Of a DNA stretch of 64,000 nt, positions 8,219 through 16,098 are shown one piece after another. The stretch is from Desulfobaccales bacterium (GTDB taxonomy: Bacteria; Desulfobacterota; Desulfobaccia; Desulfobaccales; 0-14-0-80-60-11), in NCBI GenBank assembly GCA_041648175.1, contig JBAZPO010000003.1, forward strand, positions 62,001-126,000, in the 5' to 3' direction. Position numbers and translations under genes: made by a program. Position 1 is the first letter of the stretch, and each line of letters starts with the position of its first letter. The notes under the pieces were generated by a model, which was not told where the DNA came from, made no database searches, and worked only from the letters and a program-made list of their open reading frames with translations.

Positions 8219-8278
8219 ATGAACACCATGAATATGCCAGGATTTACTGCAGAGGATTCAAACAGTGGAATTATTTAA
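8219..8278 (+). CDS. Leader-only mini-gene (19 codons, MNMPGFTAE motif)
   Basis: Reads MNTMNMPGFTAEDSNSGII and then TAA, behind an AAGAGGAG ribosome site. MNMPGFTAE lines up with MNLPGFAAE at the start of the upstream Cys-rich protein, so this is either a leader-only peptide or the stub of a second precursor gene. In the same frame another 28 sense codons, with one Cys, follow the TAA and end 11 bases before the beta-helix gene, which favours a truncated paralogue. Function is unknown. Confidence 0.5.
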   Translation: MNTMNMPGFTAEDSNSGII

Positions 8279-8375
8279 CAAAAATGGTTGACCTTGAAGG
8301 AAGCGGATTGCGGGATCGGCATCCGGATCGAGAGCCACGGCGACGTCGGCAATGCAGAGAAATAGGAGAATAAGA

Positions 8376-10100
8376 ATGAAAAGGATCGTCTTTTTGGGCT
8401 TTTGGCTGATCGCTTGCGGTACTCTGCTTGTAGGGGTCTGGGCCAATGGGCAGATGCTTGGGGGCAGCTCGTCGGACCCGGACAGCGAGACCGAACCGTC
8501 GCGATGCTTCAACGAGGCGACGATTCGCGTGACAGCGAGTCCTTCCACGGTAACGTTGGGACAGTCGAGCGTTGTGAGTTGGTCCGTGGGCCTACCGAAT
8601 GGATGCAGTGCGGTACATGTAAGGCTGAACGGCGAGGCAGTTGCGACAAGCGGAAGCCGATCGGTGTCGCCTTCTCGAAGTACAACGTATACGGTTCGTA
8701 TCAGTGAAACGCGGTTAGGCGTATATGCGGAGAAGAGCGAATCCACGCGAGTCGAAGTGGCCTATCCGCCCCGTGTCGTCATCGATCCGAATACCCTCAA
8801 TCCAGTACAAGTGCTGATTGGTGCATTAGTCGACTCAACCAACGATGAACAAACGGTCGAATTAGGCTGTGTCGACCTCGATTTGACCGGACATTCTTTA
8901 GATATTAATCGCGACAACAGATCGCTGATTGCATCGCCCGATTGCGCACGCGGCCCGCGTAGACTTGGGCCGCGAATCTTCGTGACGGATAAAAACCGAG
9001 GGCGTTCTGCGCTATTTATGATCCGCGGTGACAATATTCGTTTTTCGGGTTTTCGGCTGCAAGGCCCAACGAGCGGTATCGGGCAGGGTGACGACAATAA
9101 GGAGAAAGGCATATTAATCTCTCCGCTTCCGGCGACTGGCCCGATTCACAACATCGAGATCTCCAATATGGAGATATTCCATTGGAGTGGCGTCGGCGTT
9201 CAGGTAGACGACAACGTGGATATGGCGGAAAGGGGCCGCTTATTCAATACGAACGTGGGCGCGGTGCGAATTAGGAACAACTACTTTCATCACAATCGCC
9301 ACGGCGCCGGCGAAGGTTACGGGGTGAGCTCGACAGCCGGCGCATATGTGTTGATCGAACAAAATGTTTTTGATGAGAATCGCCACGCCATCGCCGGCGG
9401 CAGCAAAAACAGCAAAGGTAACGATTATTCCGGCTATACGGCGCGCGATAACCTGATTCTTTCGGGCGGCGGGAAGCATTGCTCAGAGTTCTTTCTCTTC
9501 GCACTAACCGGTTGGAGATTCAATTGTTGGCAAACCCACCAGATCGATATGCACGGCGACAAGAATGAGTGGTATAGCAGCCACAACTGGCAGTGCGGGA
9601 CGGCGGGAGAAACCATTATCATCCAACGCAACACGATTCTCTATACCAGCGGCCTCGCGATCAAGATTCGCGGAAATCCCGCCGACAAGGCGGTTGTCGA
9701 CGGCAATGTTTTCAAGCATAAGAGTCGCAGCGACGCCATTGTTCAAAACGGTGAGTGTGGTTGGGGCGACGACATTACCAACCCCATCGATGTTCGACCC
9801 AACAACGTATTCAAGGCTGACCCAATTACCGAGCTCGGCAGTGGTGATTTCTTCGGCGACGGGAAGCAAGATCAGTTCATGGCAACGGGTGTTACTTGGT
9901 GGGCTAAGTCGCCTACCACGCTTCAGTGGCGCTATTTGAATACGATGCCGGAGCGGCTACCCCAACTTCAGCTTGGGAAAATCGATGGTGACACTGTATG
10001 CGACGTTGCTCCGCGAACAAGGCGCCCTGAAATACGGCCCGAGAAGTACTCTAAGGGCGGGACCACCCCTTGGCTGCCTTTGAATGTGATTAAGCAGTAG
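8376..10100 (+). CDS. Exported right-handed beta-helix protein with Ig-like domain
   Basis: The ATG at 8376 follows AGGAGAAT and gives 574 residues starting with a signal peptide (MKRIVFLGFWLIACGTLLVG). Residues of about 40-125 form a bacterial Ig-like module (VTASPSTVTLGQSSVVSWSV and the SRSTTYTVRI strand). From about 190 to 450 there are parallel beta-helix coils with repeating short strands and Asn ladders (IHNIEISNMEIF, AVRIRNNYFHHN, YVLIEQNVFDEN, IIIQRNTILY). The end has an FG-GAP-like motif (GSGDFFGDGKQDQF, LGKIDGDTVCDV). Such proteins are usually secreted carbohydrate-binding or -cleaving factors or adhesins. No lyase triad could be assigned. It is the last gene in the run that starts with the PatA-like protease; whether it belongs to that system is open. 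Confidence 0.7.
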   Translation: MKRIVFLGFWLIACGTLLVGVWANGQMLGGSSSDPDSETEPSRCFNEATIRVTASPSTVTLGQSSVVSWSVGLPNGCSAVHVRLNGEAVATSGSRSVSPSRSTTYTVRISETRLGVYAEKSESTRVEVAYPPRVVIDPNTLNPVQVLIGALVDSTNDEQTVELGCVDLDLTGHSLDINRDNRSLIASPDCARGPRRLGPRIFVTDKNRGRSALFMIRGDNIRFSGFRLQGPTSGIGQGDDNKEKGILISPLPATGPIHNIEISNMEIFHWSGVGVQVDDNVDMAERGRLFNTNVGAVRIRNNYFHHNRHGAGEGYGVSSTAGAYVLIEQNVFDENRHAIAGGSKNSKGNDYSGYTARDNLILSGGGKHCSEFFLFALTGWRFNCWQTHQIDMHGDKNEWYSSHNWQCGTAGETIIIQRNTILYTSGLAIKIRGNPADKAVVDGNVFKHKSRSDAIVQNGECGWGDDITNPIDVRPNNVFKADPITELGSGDFFGDGKQDQFMATGVTWWAKSPTTLQWRYLNTMPERLPQLQLGKIDGDTVCDVAPRTRRPEIRPEKYSKGGTTPWLPLNVIKQ

Positions 10101-10404
10101 CAGACGTATCGAGAGTAGGTACTATGTCAGGTCACACTCGTCTCAAGTGGTTATGGAGCATAAGATGATCCATCTGACAAGATAACACGTTAGCAACTTT
10201 GTTAAAATCGCAATGTGAACAAATGGATTTGCCATGGTATGCCTCCACAAGCGTCGAAAAGTTCCTCTTCGGTGGCAGGCGTGTCTGGTAGCATTTTGTA
10301 TGTGCTGGGCCAGGACATTAGCAGGCACCGCCTAAGTTGAATAAGGTTAATTGGCCACAATCGGCGGATCAGGGGTTCGGGGGGTCCCCTTACTCATCCC
10401 GCCA
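10101..10404. other. Gap without clear gene
   Basis: Downstream of the beta-helix gene I see only very short frames, such as a 33-codon plus-strand frame from an ATG near 10234 with a basic then hydrophobic start (MVCLHKRRKVPLRW). No promoter, hairpin or RNA gene is convincing here. Confidence 0.3.
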
Positions 10405-10647
10405 TTAAGCCTCAGGGAGGCCTTGAAATTGTCCGCGCACGTCAAGAGGGGGCAGTATATCTCGCATTTTATCGGCATAGCCTTTATCCTTCTCTTGTGA
10501 GGTTATGCGGCCGCCTTGCTCGCTGCAGTAAAAAAATCTTCCATACAGGTTCAATCCCGAAGTGGTTTGCTCATTGTAGCCAATTAGTTTTAATTGGAGT
10601 AGGATAGCATAATTTTCCTTATTTATTCCTTCTTGCGAATTTTGGAC
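10405..10647 (-). pseudogene. Start-less coding remnant, 80 codons
   Basis: The minus strand has an open frame between stops that reads like real protein: SQEGINKENYAILLQLKLIG, then YNEQTTSGLNLYGRFFYCSE, then KDKGYADKMRDILPPLDVRG and QFQGLPEA before TAA. It has no ATG, GTG or TTG near its upper end, so it is probably the 3' end of a disrupted gene. I do not recognise the family. It lies in the decayed zone between the beta-helix gene and the broken IS110 element. Confidence 0.4.
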
Positions 10648-11205
10648 TTACCCTCTTTAGAACCAAAGAAAACACGCCTCGGCAAGGGTGCGCCAGAGGA
10701 AAAACTGAGGCCGAATACACATACCACCAATAGAAGGTTACTGCTTCTATGTGAGTTCCTCTTGTCAAGCCTTTTTTTGTTTTTCAGGTAGCGTGATCAA
10801 CGGTAATTGTTTTTACGTCTCGTCACCATATAACAATGCTGAACAGTGCAAGCCGAAGGCCGGCGATAGCGGATTCGGCCTGCCGGCACTCAGCTTTATG
10901 CGGGGCAGGTCGAATCCGCCCTCCTTTTATGCGATAGACTTCCTTCCGGCCGAGGCGAATAGAGCTATTCCCAAGCGGTTTTTAATGCCTGTGAGCTGTT
11001 CTGGTTGGCTGGTTCCGATAATCCGATGGTCTGCAAAGACCTTTCAAGCTTCTATCCGTGCTGACCCTTGATCAGACACCGCATGCCGCATGCACTGGTC
11101 GTGCTTGGGGGAACCGCCCCATCTATAGTAACGGTGACACCAGGATCACCCAGCAGCTAGACGGGCAACTTCACCAACCAAAACTTGATCACTCTGCATT
11201 CTGGA
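10648..11205. other. Decayed intergenic region with a strong hairpin
   Basis: No convincing gene. A 106-codon plus-strand frame at 10751-11071 spans the hairpin at 10869-10919 and looks like chance. The rest shows no recognisable RNA gene or mobile-element end apart from its closeness to the IS110 remnant. Confidence 0.35.
10869..10919. repeat. Long imperfect inverted repeat
   Basis: GCGGATTCGGCCTGCCGGCA (10869-10888) pairs with the complement of the segment 10899-10919, which reads TGCGGGGCAGGTCGAATCCG and one more C. There is one mismatch, a bulge and a ten-base loop. It could be a terminator or a folded recombination site. Confidence 0.5.
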
Positions 11206-12342
11206 TTAAACTGCCAGTGGTTTAACCTCTGCACCTTCCGGGACCAGCCCGTATTCCAAAAAACGCCACAGATCGATGAGCAGTCGCCGGGCCAGAGCCA
11301 CGATGCCGATGCGTCGCATGCGGCTCCCGCCATCGGCAAACCGTTCCAGAAACCATCGACTCAGCTTGCTTCGGGGTTGAAACCGCAGCCAGGCCCAGGC
11401 GATCTCGATGGCCAGGGTGCGAACCCGTCGGTTACCCGTTTTACTGATCCCTTGTTCTCGCAGCCTCCCCCCGCTATCGTAGGGGGTTGGGGTCAAGCCC
11501 GCCAGGGCAGCAACTTCCCGTCGGTTCCGAAAACGGCGCCAGCCGAAAAACTCCATGACGAAGGTCCATGAACTCACCGGGCCGATCCCGGGCAGCCTCA
11601 GAAGCTGGTCCTGGCGTTCTCTTCCTGAAGGCGCTGCGTCTTCTCTTTTACCAGGCTGCCGACCTGTTCCTCCACCATTCGCAACCGTGCATGGGTTCGT
11701 ACCAGCCTCGCCTTCAACTCGGCCGGCAACTCCTGCCCGTCCCAGGTGCGCAAGAACTCCAACTCCTTGACAAACTTTTTTTTGCTTGGGTTGTTGATGC
11801 GCAGGCCTTGTTGGATCAAAATCCCATGGATCCGGTTGCGGTACCTGGTTCGCTCCCTCTGTAAGGCCTCCAATTCCCGGTGTAAATGCCTGGCGTCCTC
11901 ATCCTCGCGCCTCGGCACCCGCACCACGCCAGAGGTGCTTCTCCCCGCCGTGATAGCGGACTAACATTCTCAACAGTTTCCCCGCATCGACCCGGTCGGT
12001 TTTCGTCCTCCGCAACCGCCGATTCACTTCCAGGCTGGCAGAGTCCACTACCACATTGTCTATGCCCCAGCTGTGCAAACACCGGTGCAGCCAAAAACCA
12101 TCCCGCCCGGCTTCATAGCAGCTCACTGTGTGCACTTCATCGCCCATACCGAAATGCCGCTTGGCTCCGATAATCGCTCCTTGGACTTGGGCCAGATCCC
12201 CAGCAGTCACGCTGACGTGACGTAACTTGCTACCATCGCCGCATGCCAGCTTCCAGGTGTCGTTAGCCAGTTCGAAAGCCACGTACAAAACCGGCACTTG
12301 GCCACGCTGTTCCCGGTCCTGGTTTCCCCGCTTGTGGTCCAT
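11206..12342 (-). pseudogene. IS110-family transposase, disrupted by two frameshifts
   Basis: Three reading-frame pieces make one IS110-type DEDD transposase. 12342-11899 holds the RuvC-like N-terminal part (LYVAFELANDTWKLACGDGS, RRLRRTKTDRVDAGKLLRML). 11927-11598 holds the coiled-coil linker (HLHRELEALQRERTRYRNRI). The third piece, up to 11206, holds the C-terminal domain with RLPGIGPVSSWT and REVAALAGLTPTPYDSG, where the catalytic Ser is expected in the region after it. The first and third pieces are in the same frame, so two compensating indels, near 11910 and 11605, explain the break. IS110 elements carry no long inverted ends, and their noncoding flanks encode a bridge RNA. I could not define the element's ends. 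Confidence 0.75.
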
Positions 12343-12658
12343 GGTAAGCCTCCTTTTGCAGTCTTTTCTGGCAAAACTTAACCTTTTATATCAGAAGGCC
12401 TGCGCAAGGAACCTTTCATAGCATCTATATCTCCGCGCTGTTTCCCCCACTGGTTCCCATTCTGATATTCATATCATACCTGGAACTTCCAGCAATCCGG
12501 TGATAACTGCCGAATCTGGCAAGCTATCAATTATTTTCAGTCGGCAACAAGAATAGGCATAAAGAGAAGGCAAAAGAAAAAAACTCGACAATAGAGGGAG
12601 AGAGCCGAAAACTGGGTGGCACAAATTGGATGCGACTGCCGGATCAGGACCGGGAAAT
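12343..12658. other. Flank of the IS110 remnant
   Basis: No gene. In an IS110 element this non-coding side would carry the bridge RNA, but I could not recognise a fold. Bases of about 12440-12520 resemble the dispersed repeat (ATCCGGTGATAA then CTGGCAAG), so the repeat family may be linked to element ends. Confidence 0.35.
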
Positions 12659-13624
12659 TTAGAAATTGAAAACCGCTCCCAACATCGGGCCGCTGTACCA
12701 GCCGTGAGATTTTACACTCCCGGTGTCAAAGGTATAATAAAGAGCCCGATAACCCAGGTAGATCCGGGTGTGTTTTTGCACCTGATATCCAACCGTAGCT
12801 TCCAGAATGCAATCAAGATAATCATTACCGACGATGCCAAATTCTCCAATTTCGGCCTTCGCCAAGAAGTCGAGCTTCTCGGTGAGCCAAAGGCCGGTGC
12901 GGATACCCAGAAAAGGTCCTACCACCGACAGCCTAAGAGAGTGGCCCGATGAGCCGGCCCGAGTCAGGAGCGCTCGCCCTTCAGGGCCAGCCAGCGTGGC
13001 GTTGAAGCCGAGGCCGGTGAACTGGTTATACCAGACATAGCGAAGGCCGCCCAGGAGTTCGAAGGAGAGGACGGGGGTTTGCTTCGCGGATCCCAGGGGA
13101 ACGGTGGCCAGCAAATACCGTCCTCCCACATCCAGACCGCCCTGGCGGATAATGACCTTGGCCCGACCCGAAAGCGTGAGATTCAAGGGCACCGGGAGCT
13201 GGGGTGCATTTATTTGCTTATGTCCGGTGCCGCTCACGGTATCTCCCAGATACATAAAGAGATTTTCAGCAAAAACCCCCCATTTGCCGTTCCAGACCTC
13301 AACGCGGCCCATGGCTCCGAAGACAGTGCTGAAGAGTTTGGGCACTAGATCATACCAGGGGAGATCGATTTTGGTCGTGCCAAGATTGGACCCCTGTTTG
13401 GTGATATTCTGGTTAGACCCGCCCACCCAAATGTACGGAGCAATAAAAAATTGCCAGCCTTCCCGGTAAATGGGAAGGCGGTTATCCTGCTCGGAGGATA
13501 CGAGCGTGGCTTTGGCGGGATCAGCCACCGTCTCGGCCAAAACCACGGCACTGAGCAAGAGTGCCATGCTGCAGGTGAGAACGATCTGCACCAGTCTCAA
13601 GATAGTACGCGTTTCTCGATTCAT
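12659..13624 (-). CDS. Outer-membrane beta-barrel protein
   Basis: A 321-residue protein with a signal peptide (MNRETRTILRLVQIVLTCSM, cleavage probably after VVLAETVA). The mature part alternates short aromatic-girdled strands with loops (WQFFIAPYIWVGGSNQN, GKWGVFAENLFMYLGD, FELLGGLRYVWYNQF, TRIYLGYRALYYTF) and ends in Phe (GAVFNF), the usual BAM signal of outer-membrane barrels. About ten to twelve strands are likely. No plug or enzymatic motif is seen. It is a single gene with no partner on its strand; the sulfatase group diverges from it upstream. Family members may be porins or passive surface proteins; the substrate is not known. Confidence 0.7.
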   Translation of the reverse strand: MNRETRTILRLVQIVLTCSMALLLSAVVLAETVADPAKATLVSSEQDNRLPIYREGWQFFIAPYIWVGGSNQNITKQGSNLGTTKIDLPWYDLVPKLFSTVFGAMGRVEVWNGKWGVFAENLFMYLGDTVSGTGHKQINAPQLPVPLNLTLSGRAKVIIRQGGLDVGGRYLLATVPLGSAKQTPVLSFELLGGLRYVWYNQFTGLGFNATLAGPEGRALLTRAGSSGHSLRLSVVGPFLGIRTGLWLTEKLDFLAKAEIGEFGIVGNDYLDCILEATVGYQVQKHTRIYLGYRALYYTFDTGSVKSHGWYSGPMLGAVFNF

Positions 13625-14029
13625 ATCCCAGCCTCAATTATTTCAAGGATTTGATCGTTGGTAAAGGGTCGTCTTAGCAACAACACCGTCGACTCATTTT
13701 GGCGGTCTTTGGCATAAGTTCAACCCTTCTGGTGATGTTTAGCAAAAACGCCCACCCGGTCATGATTGCACCTCGCAGCGGCCTTTAACCGGGTGGCAAT
13801 GATGAAATGGCTTCCCCAGACCACGGTTGGTGGAAAGCACTTTAGCACAAAATTATTCTCAAAATATATTGCTTTAACCCTTTCAGATAAAATTATATGT
13901 TAGTCAGGGAACATTCCGAGTAAGAATGAAACGAGCCTCGCCTTGAGGGAACGGCAATATGGCTGGGTTTGGACTTAAGCACCGGGACCAGAGCAAATCT
14001 GTTCAAGGGAGTCAAGAGAGGGCTGAGTA
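13625..14029. promoter_or_regulatory. Divergent intergenic region with an inverted repeat
   Basis: This 405-base gap separates the barrel gene (minus) from the sulfatase-maturase gene (plus). CCACCCGGT (13752-13760) and ACCGGGTGG (13788-13796) form a perfect 9-bp inverted repeat with a 27-base loop. AT-rich DNA around 13850-13900 could carry promoters, but no clear -35/-10 pair stands out. Confidence 0.35.
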
Positions 14030-15319
14030 GTGAAGCCGAACCTTTGGCGTGGCAAAGCGGTGCGGCGAATGCACGTGATGGCGAAGCCGACGGGGCCGAT
14101 GTGCAACCTCGACTGCTCCTATTGCTATTACCTTGCTAAACAGGTCCTCCTGACCACGGAAAACCGGTGGCGTATGAGCGACGAGGTGTTAGAGGCCTTC
14201 ATCCGTCAATATTTCCAAGGGCAAAATTACAAGGAAGTGGTGTTCTCCTGGCAGGGCGGCGAGCCTACTTTGCTGGGGATAGACTTTTTCCGGAAAGTCG
14301 TGGACCTGCAAAAGCGTTACTGCCCTCCTCATGTCCGCTGTGAAAATGACCTTCAGACCAACGGCACACTCCTTGACGAGGCCTGGTGCGAGTTTTTGGG
14401 AGAGCACCATTTTCTAGTGGGCTTGAGCCTCGATGGCCCTAAAGAGCTGCATGACCATTACCGCAAGGACAAGGCGGGGCTCGGAAGCTTCGCTAGGGTC
14501 TTCCGGGCGGCCCGGCTGCTCAGAAAACACCGGATCAATTTCGCCACCTTGAGCAGCGTCAACCGCCTGACGGCAAAACAGCCACTTCAAGTTTACCGGT
14601 TTCTTCGGGATGAGGTGGGCTCGCAGCGCCTGCAGTTCATTCCCATCGTTGAGCCCGTGGGTTTTTGGTATAAAGCCCCGCAATACCGGGACCCGCGCTC
14701 TTTGCCGCTGGACGGCTCTCCCCAGGCCCGACCGGGCCATCCCGAATCCGTGGTGGAGGACTGGTGTATCGACCCGGATGACTGGGGCGAATTTCTCTGC
14801 CGGGTCTTCGATGAATGGTACCGCAAGGACTTGGGCCGCATCTACGTCCATTATTTCGAAGCCGCGGTGGAGACCTGGATGGGGCACGTCTCACCGTTGT
14901 GCACCCAGGCGCCCCTGTGCGGCAAGGGGCTGGCCCTGGAGCATGACGGTTCGGTCTATGCCTGCGATCATTATGTCTTTCCCGAATACTGCCTGGGCAA
15001 CATCCTCACAGTCCCTCTGGAACAGATGGCCTACTCGGAGCGCCAGGAGCAGTTTGGCAAAGGTAAGGAAGGGACGCTCCCCGAGTACTGCCGGCAGTGT
15101 GAGTATGAGTTTGCCTGCTTCGGCGAATGCCCCAAGAACCGCTTTATCAAAACCTCCGGCGGCGAACCGGGCTTGAACTACCTGTGCCGGGGGTGGAAGC
15201 GGTTCTTTGCCCATATCGATCCCCATATCCAAAGGATAGTCCGCAGCCTGGGAGCTTCGGTGCTGAAGCAAGCCCACTCGCTGCCCGCCGAGAATTGGCT
15301 CCCGGAGAAACCGCGATGA
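14030..15319 (+). CDS. Anaerobic sulfatase-maturating radical SAM enzyme (anSME)
   Basis: Oxidises an active-site Cys or Ser of a sulfatase to formylglycine in the cytoplasm without oxygen. Seen: the radical SAM cluster motif CNLDCSYC (Cys25, 29, 32), the following WQGGEPTLLG, and a SPASM region with the expected Cys set (LCTQAPLCGKG, YACDHYVFPEYCLGN, CRQCEYEFACFGECPKNRF, YLCRGW). At 429 residues it is somewhat longer than usual. The called start is a GTG at 14030; an ATG at 14069 (MHVMAKPTGPM) fits the family just as well. The stop codon overlaps the start of the trigger-factor-like gene (ATGA), and a Cys-type sulfatase follows, which is the likely substrate. Confidence 0.9.
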   Translation: MKPNLWRGKAVRRMHVMAKPTGPMCNLDCSYCYYLAKQVLLTTENRWRMSDEVLEAFIRQYFQGQNYKEVVFSWQGGEPTLLGIDFFRKVVDLQKRYCPPHVRCENDLQTNGTLLDEAWCEFLGEHHFLVGLSLDGPKELHDHYRKDKAGLGSFARVFRAARLLRKHRINFATLSSVNRLTAKQPLQVYRFLRDEVGSQRLQFIPIVEPVGFWYKAPQYRDPRSLPLDGSPQARPGHPESVVEDWCIDPDDWGEFLCRVFDEWYRKDLGRIYVHYFEAAVETWMGHVSPLCTQAPLCGKGLALEHDGSVYACDHYVFPEYCLGNILTVPLEQMAYSERQEQFGKGKEGTLPEYCRQCEYEFACFGECPKNRFIKTSGGEPGLNYLCRGWKRFFAHIDPHIQRIVRSLGASVLKQAHSLPAENWLPEKPR

Positions 15320-16071
15320 AGTGGGAACTGGTTGACCAGGAAGACGGTTACCGGCAAGTTCACGTCGAGGTCCCTTGGGAAGAGCTCGCCTCGGACTACG
15401 AGGATATCCTCGAGAACTATGCGCGCCTGAAGGTACCTGGATTCCGGCCGGGCAAAGTCCCCCGGCCGGTAGTGGAGAGTCGCTTTCGCCGAGAGATTGG
15501 GGAGCAGATGTGCCTGAGTTGCTCCCAGCGGCTGGGTCGCCTGGCCTTGCAGGAGGCCGAGGTTGAGGCTGCAGGTCCTGTGGAAGTATCGGAAGTCGAG
15601 TGGGAAAAGGGCCAACCCCTGCGGTTGGTTGCCCGCTTTTTTCCCTTACCGGAGTTTGAACTCCCGGATTATCAAACCTTGCAACCCAAAGAGATGCCGG
15701 TGCCAGATCCGCAGGGCGAGCTGTCGCTCTGGCTGCTTGAGCTGGTAAGGTTCCCTGTCCCGGATGAACTGGTACGGAGTGAACTGGCCTGCGAGGGTCT
15801 GTCCGAATGCCAACCGGAAAGCGCCGCCTGGCTGGACGCAGCCCAGAGGCTCCGGCTCATGTTGATCCTGAAACGCATCGCCCTAAAAGAAGGTATCGAA
15901 GTGGAGGAGTCGGACGTGCAGCGACGTATTGAGGAGAAGGCCACGGAGTTCGGGACTACGCCCGATATCCTGCGAGCCGACTTGGACAAAGGTGACGGCA
16001 AGGCGCGACTCAAGGATTTATTGGTAGCCGAGAGTGTATTGGCATATCTGTTGGAAAACCTGCAAGACTAA
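15316..16071 (+). CDS. Trigger-factor-like chaperone without PPIase domain
   Basis: A 252-residue protein that starts at the ATG overlapping the maturase stop. Residues 1-130 match the trigger factor ribosome-binding domain, including the GFRPGKVPR signature near residue 42. The rest matches the helical C-terminal chaperone part (PDELVRSELACEG, RLRLMLILKRIALKEGIEVE, LLVAESVLAYLLEN). The FKBP-type PPIase domain between them in normal trigger factor (about 430 residues) is missing. It is therefore a dedicated paralogue, not the housekeeping tig. The coupling to the sulfatase maturase and the sulfatase downstream suggest that it holds the nascent sulfatase unfolded for modification and export; this is inference. 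It carries one Cys pair (CLSCSQR) of unknown meaning. Confidence 0.78.
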   Translation: MKWELVDQEDGYRQVHVEVPWEELASDYEDILENYARLKVPGFRPGKVPRPVVESRFRREIGEQMCLSCSQRLGRLALQEAEVEAAGPVEVSEVEWEKGQPLRLVARFFPLPEFELPDYQTLQPKEMPVPDPQGELSLWLLELVRFPVPDELVRSELACEGLSECQPESAAWLDAAQRLRLMLILKRIALKEGIEVEESDVQRRIEEKATEFGTTPDILRADLDKGDGKARLKDLLVAESVLAYLLENLQD

Positions 16072-16098
16072 CGAGCTTCAACCTGAGAGGAATAACAC

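Noticed and set aside
10751..11071. 106-codon plus-strand frame
   Set aside because: It crosses a long hairpin, has an ordinary composition for random DNA and no ribosome site.
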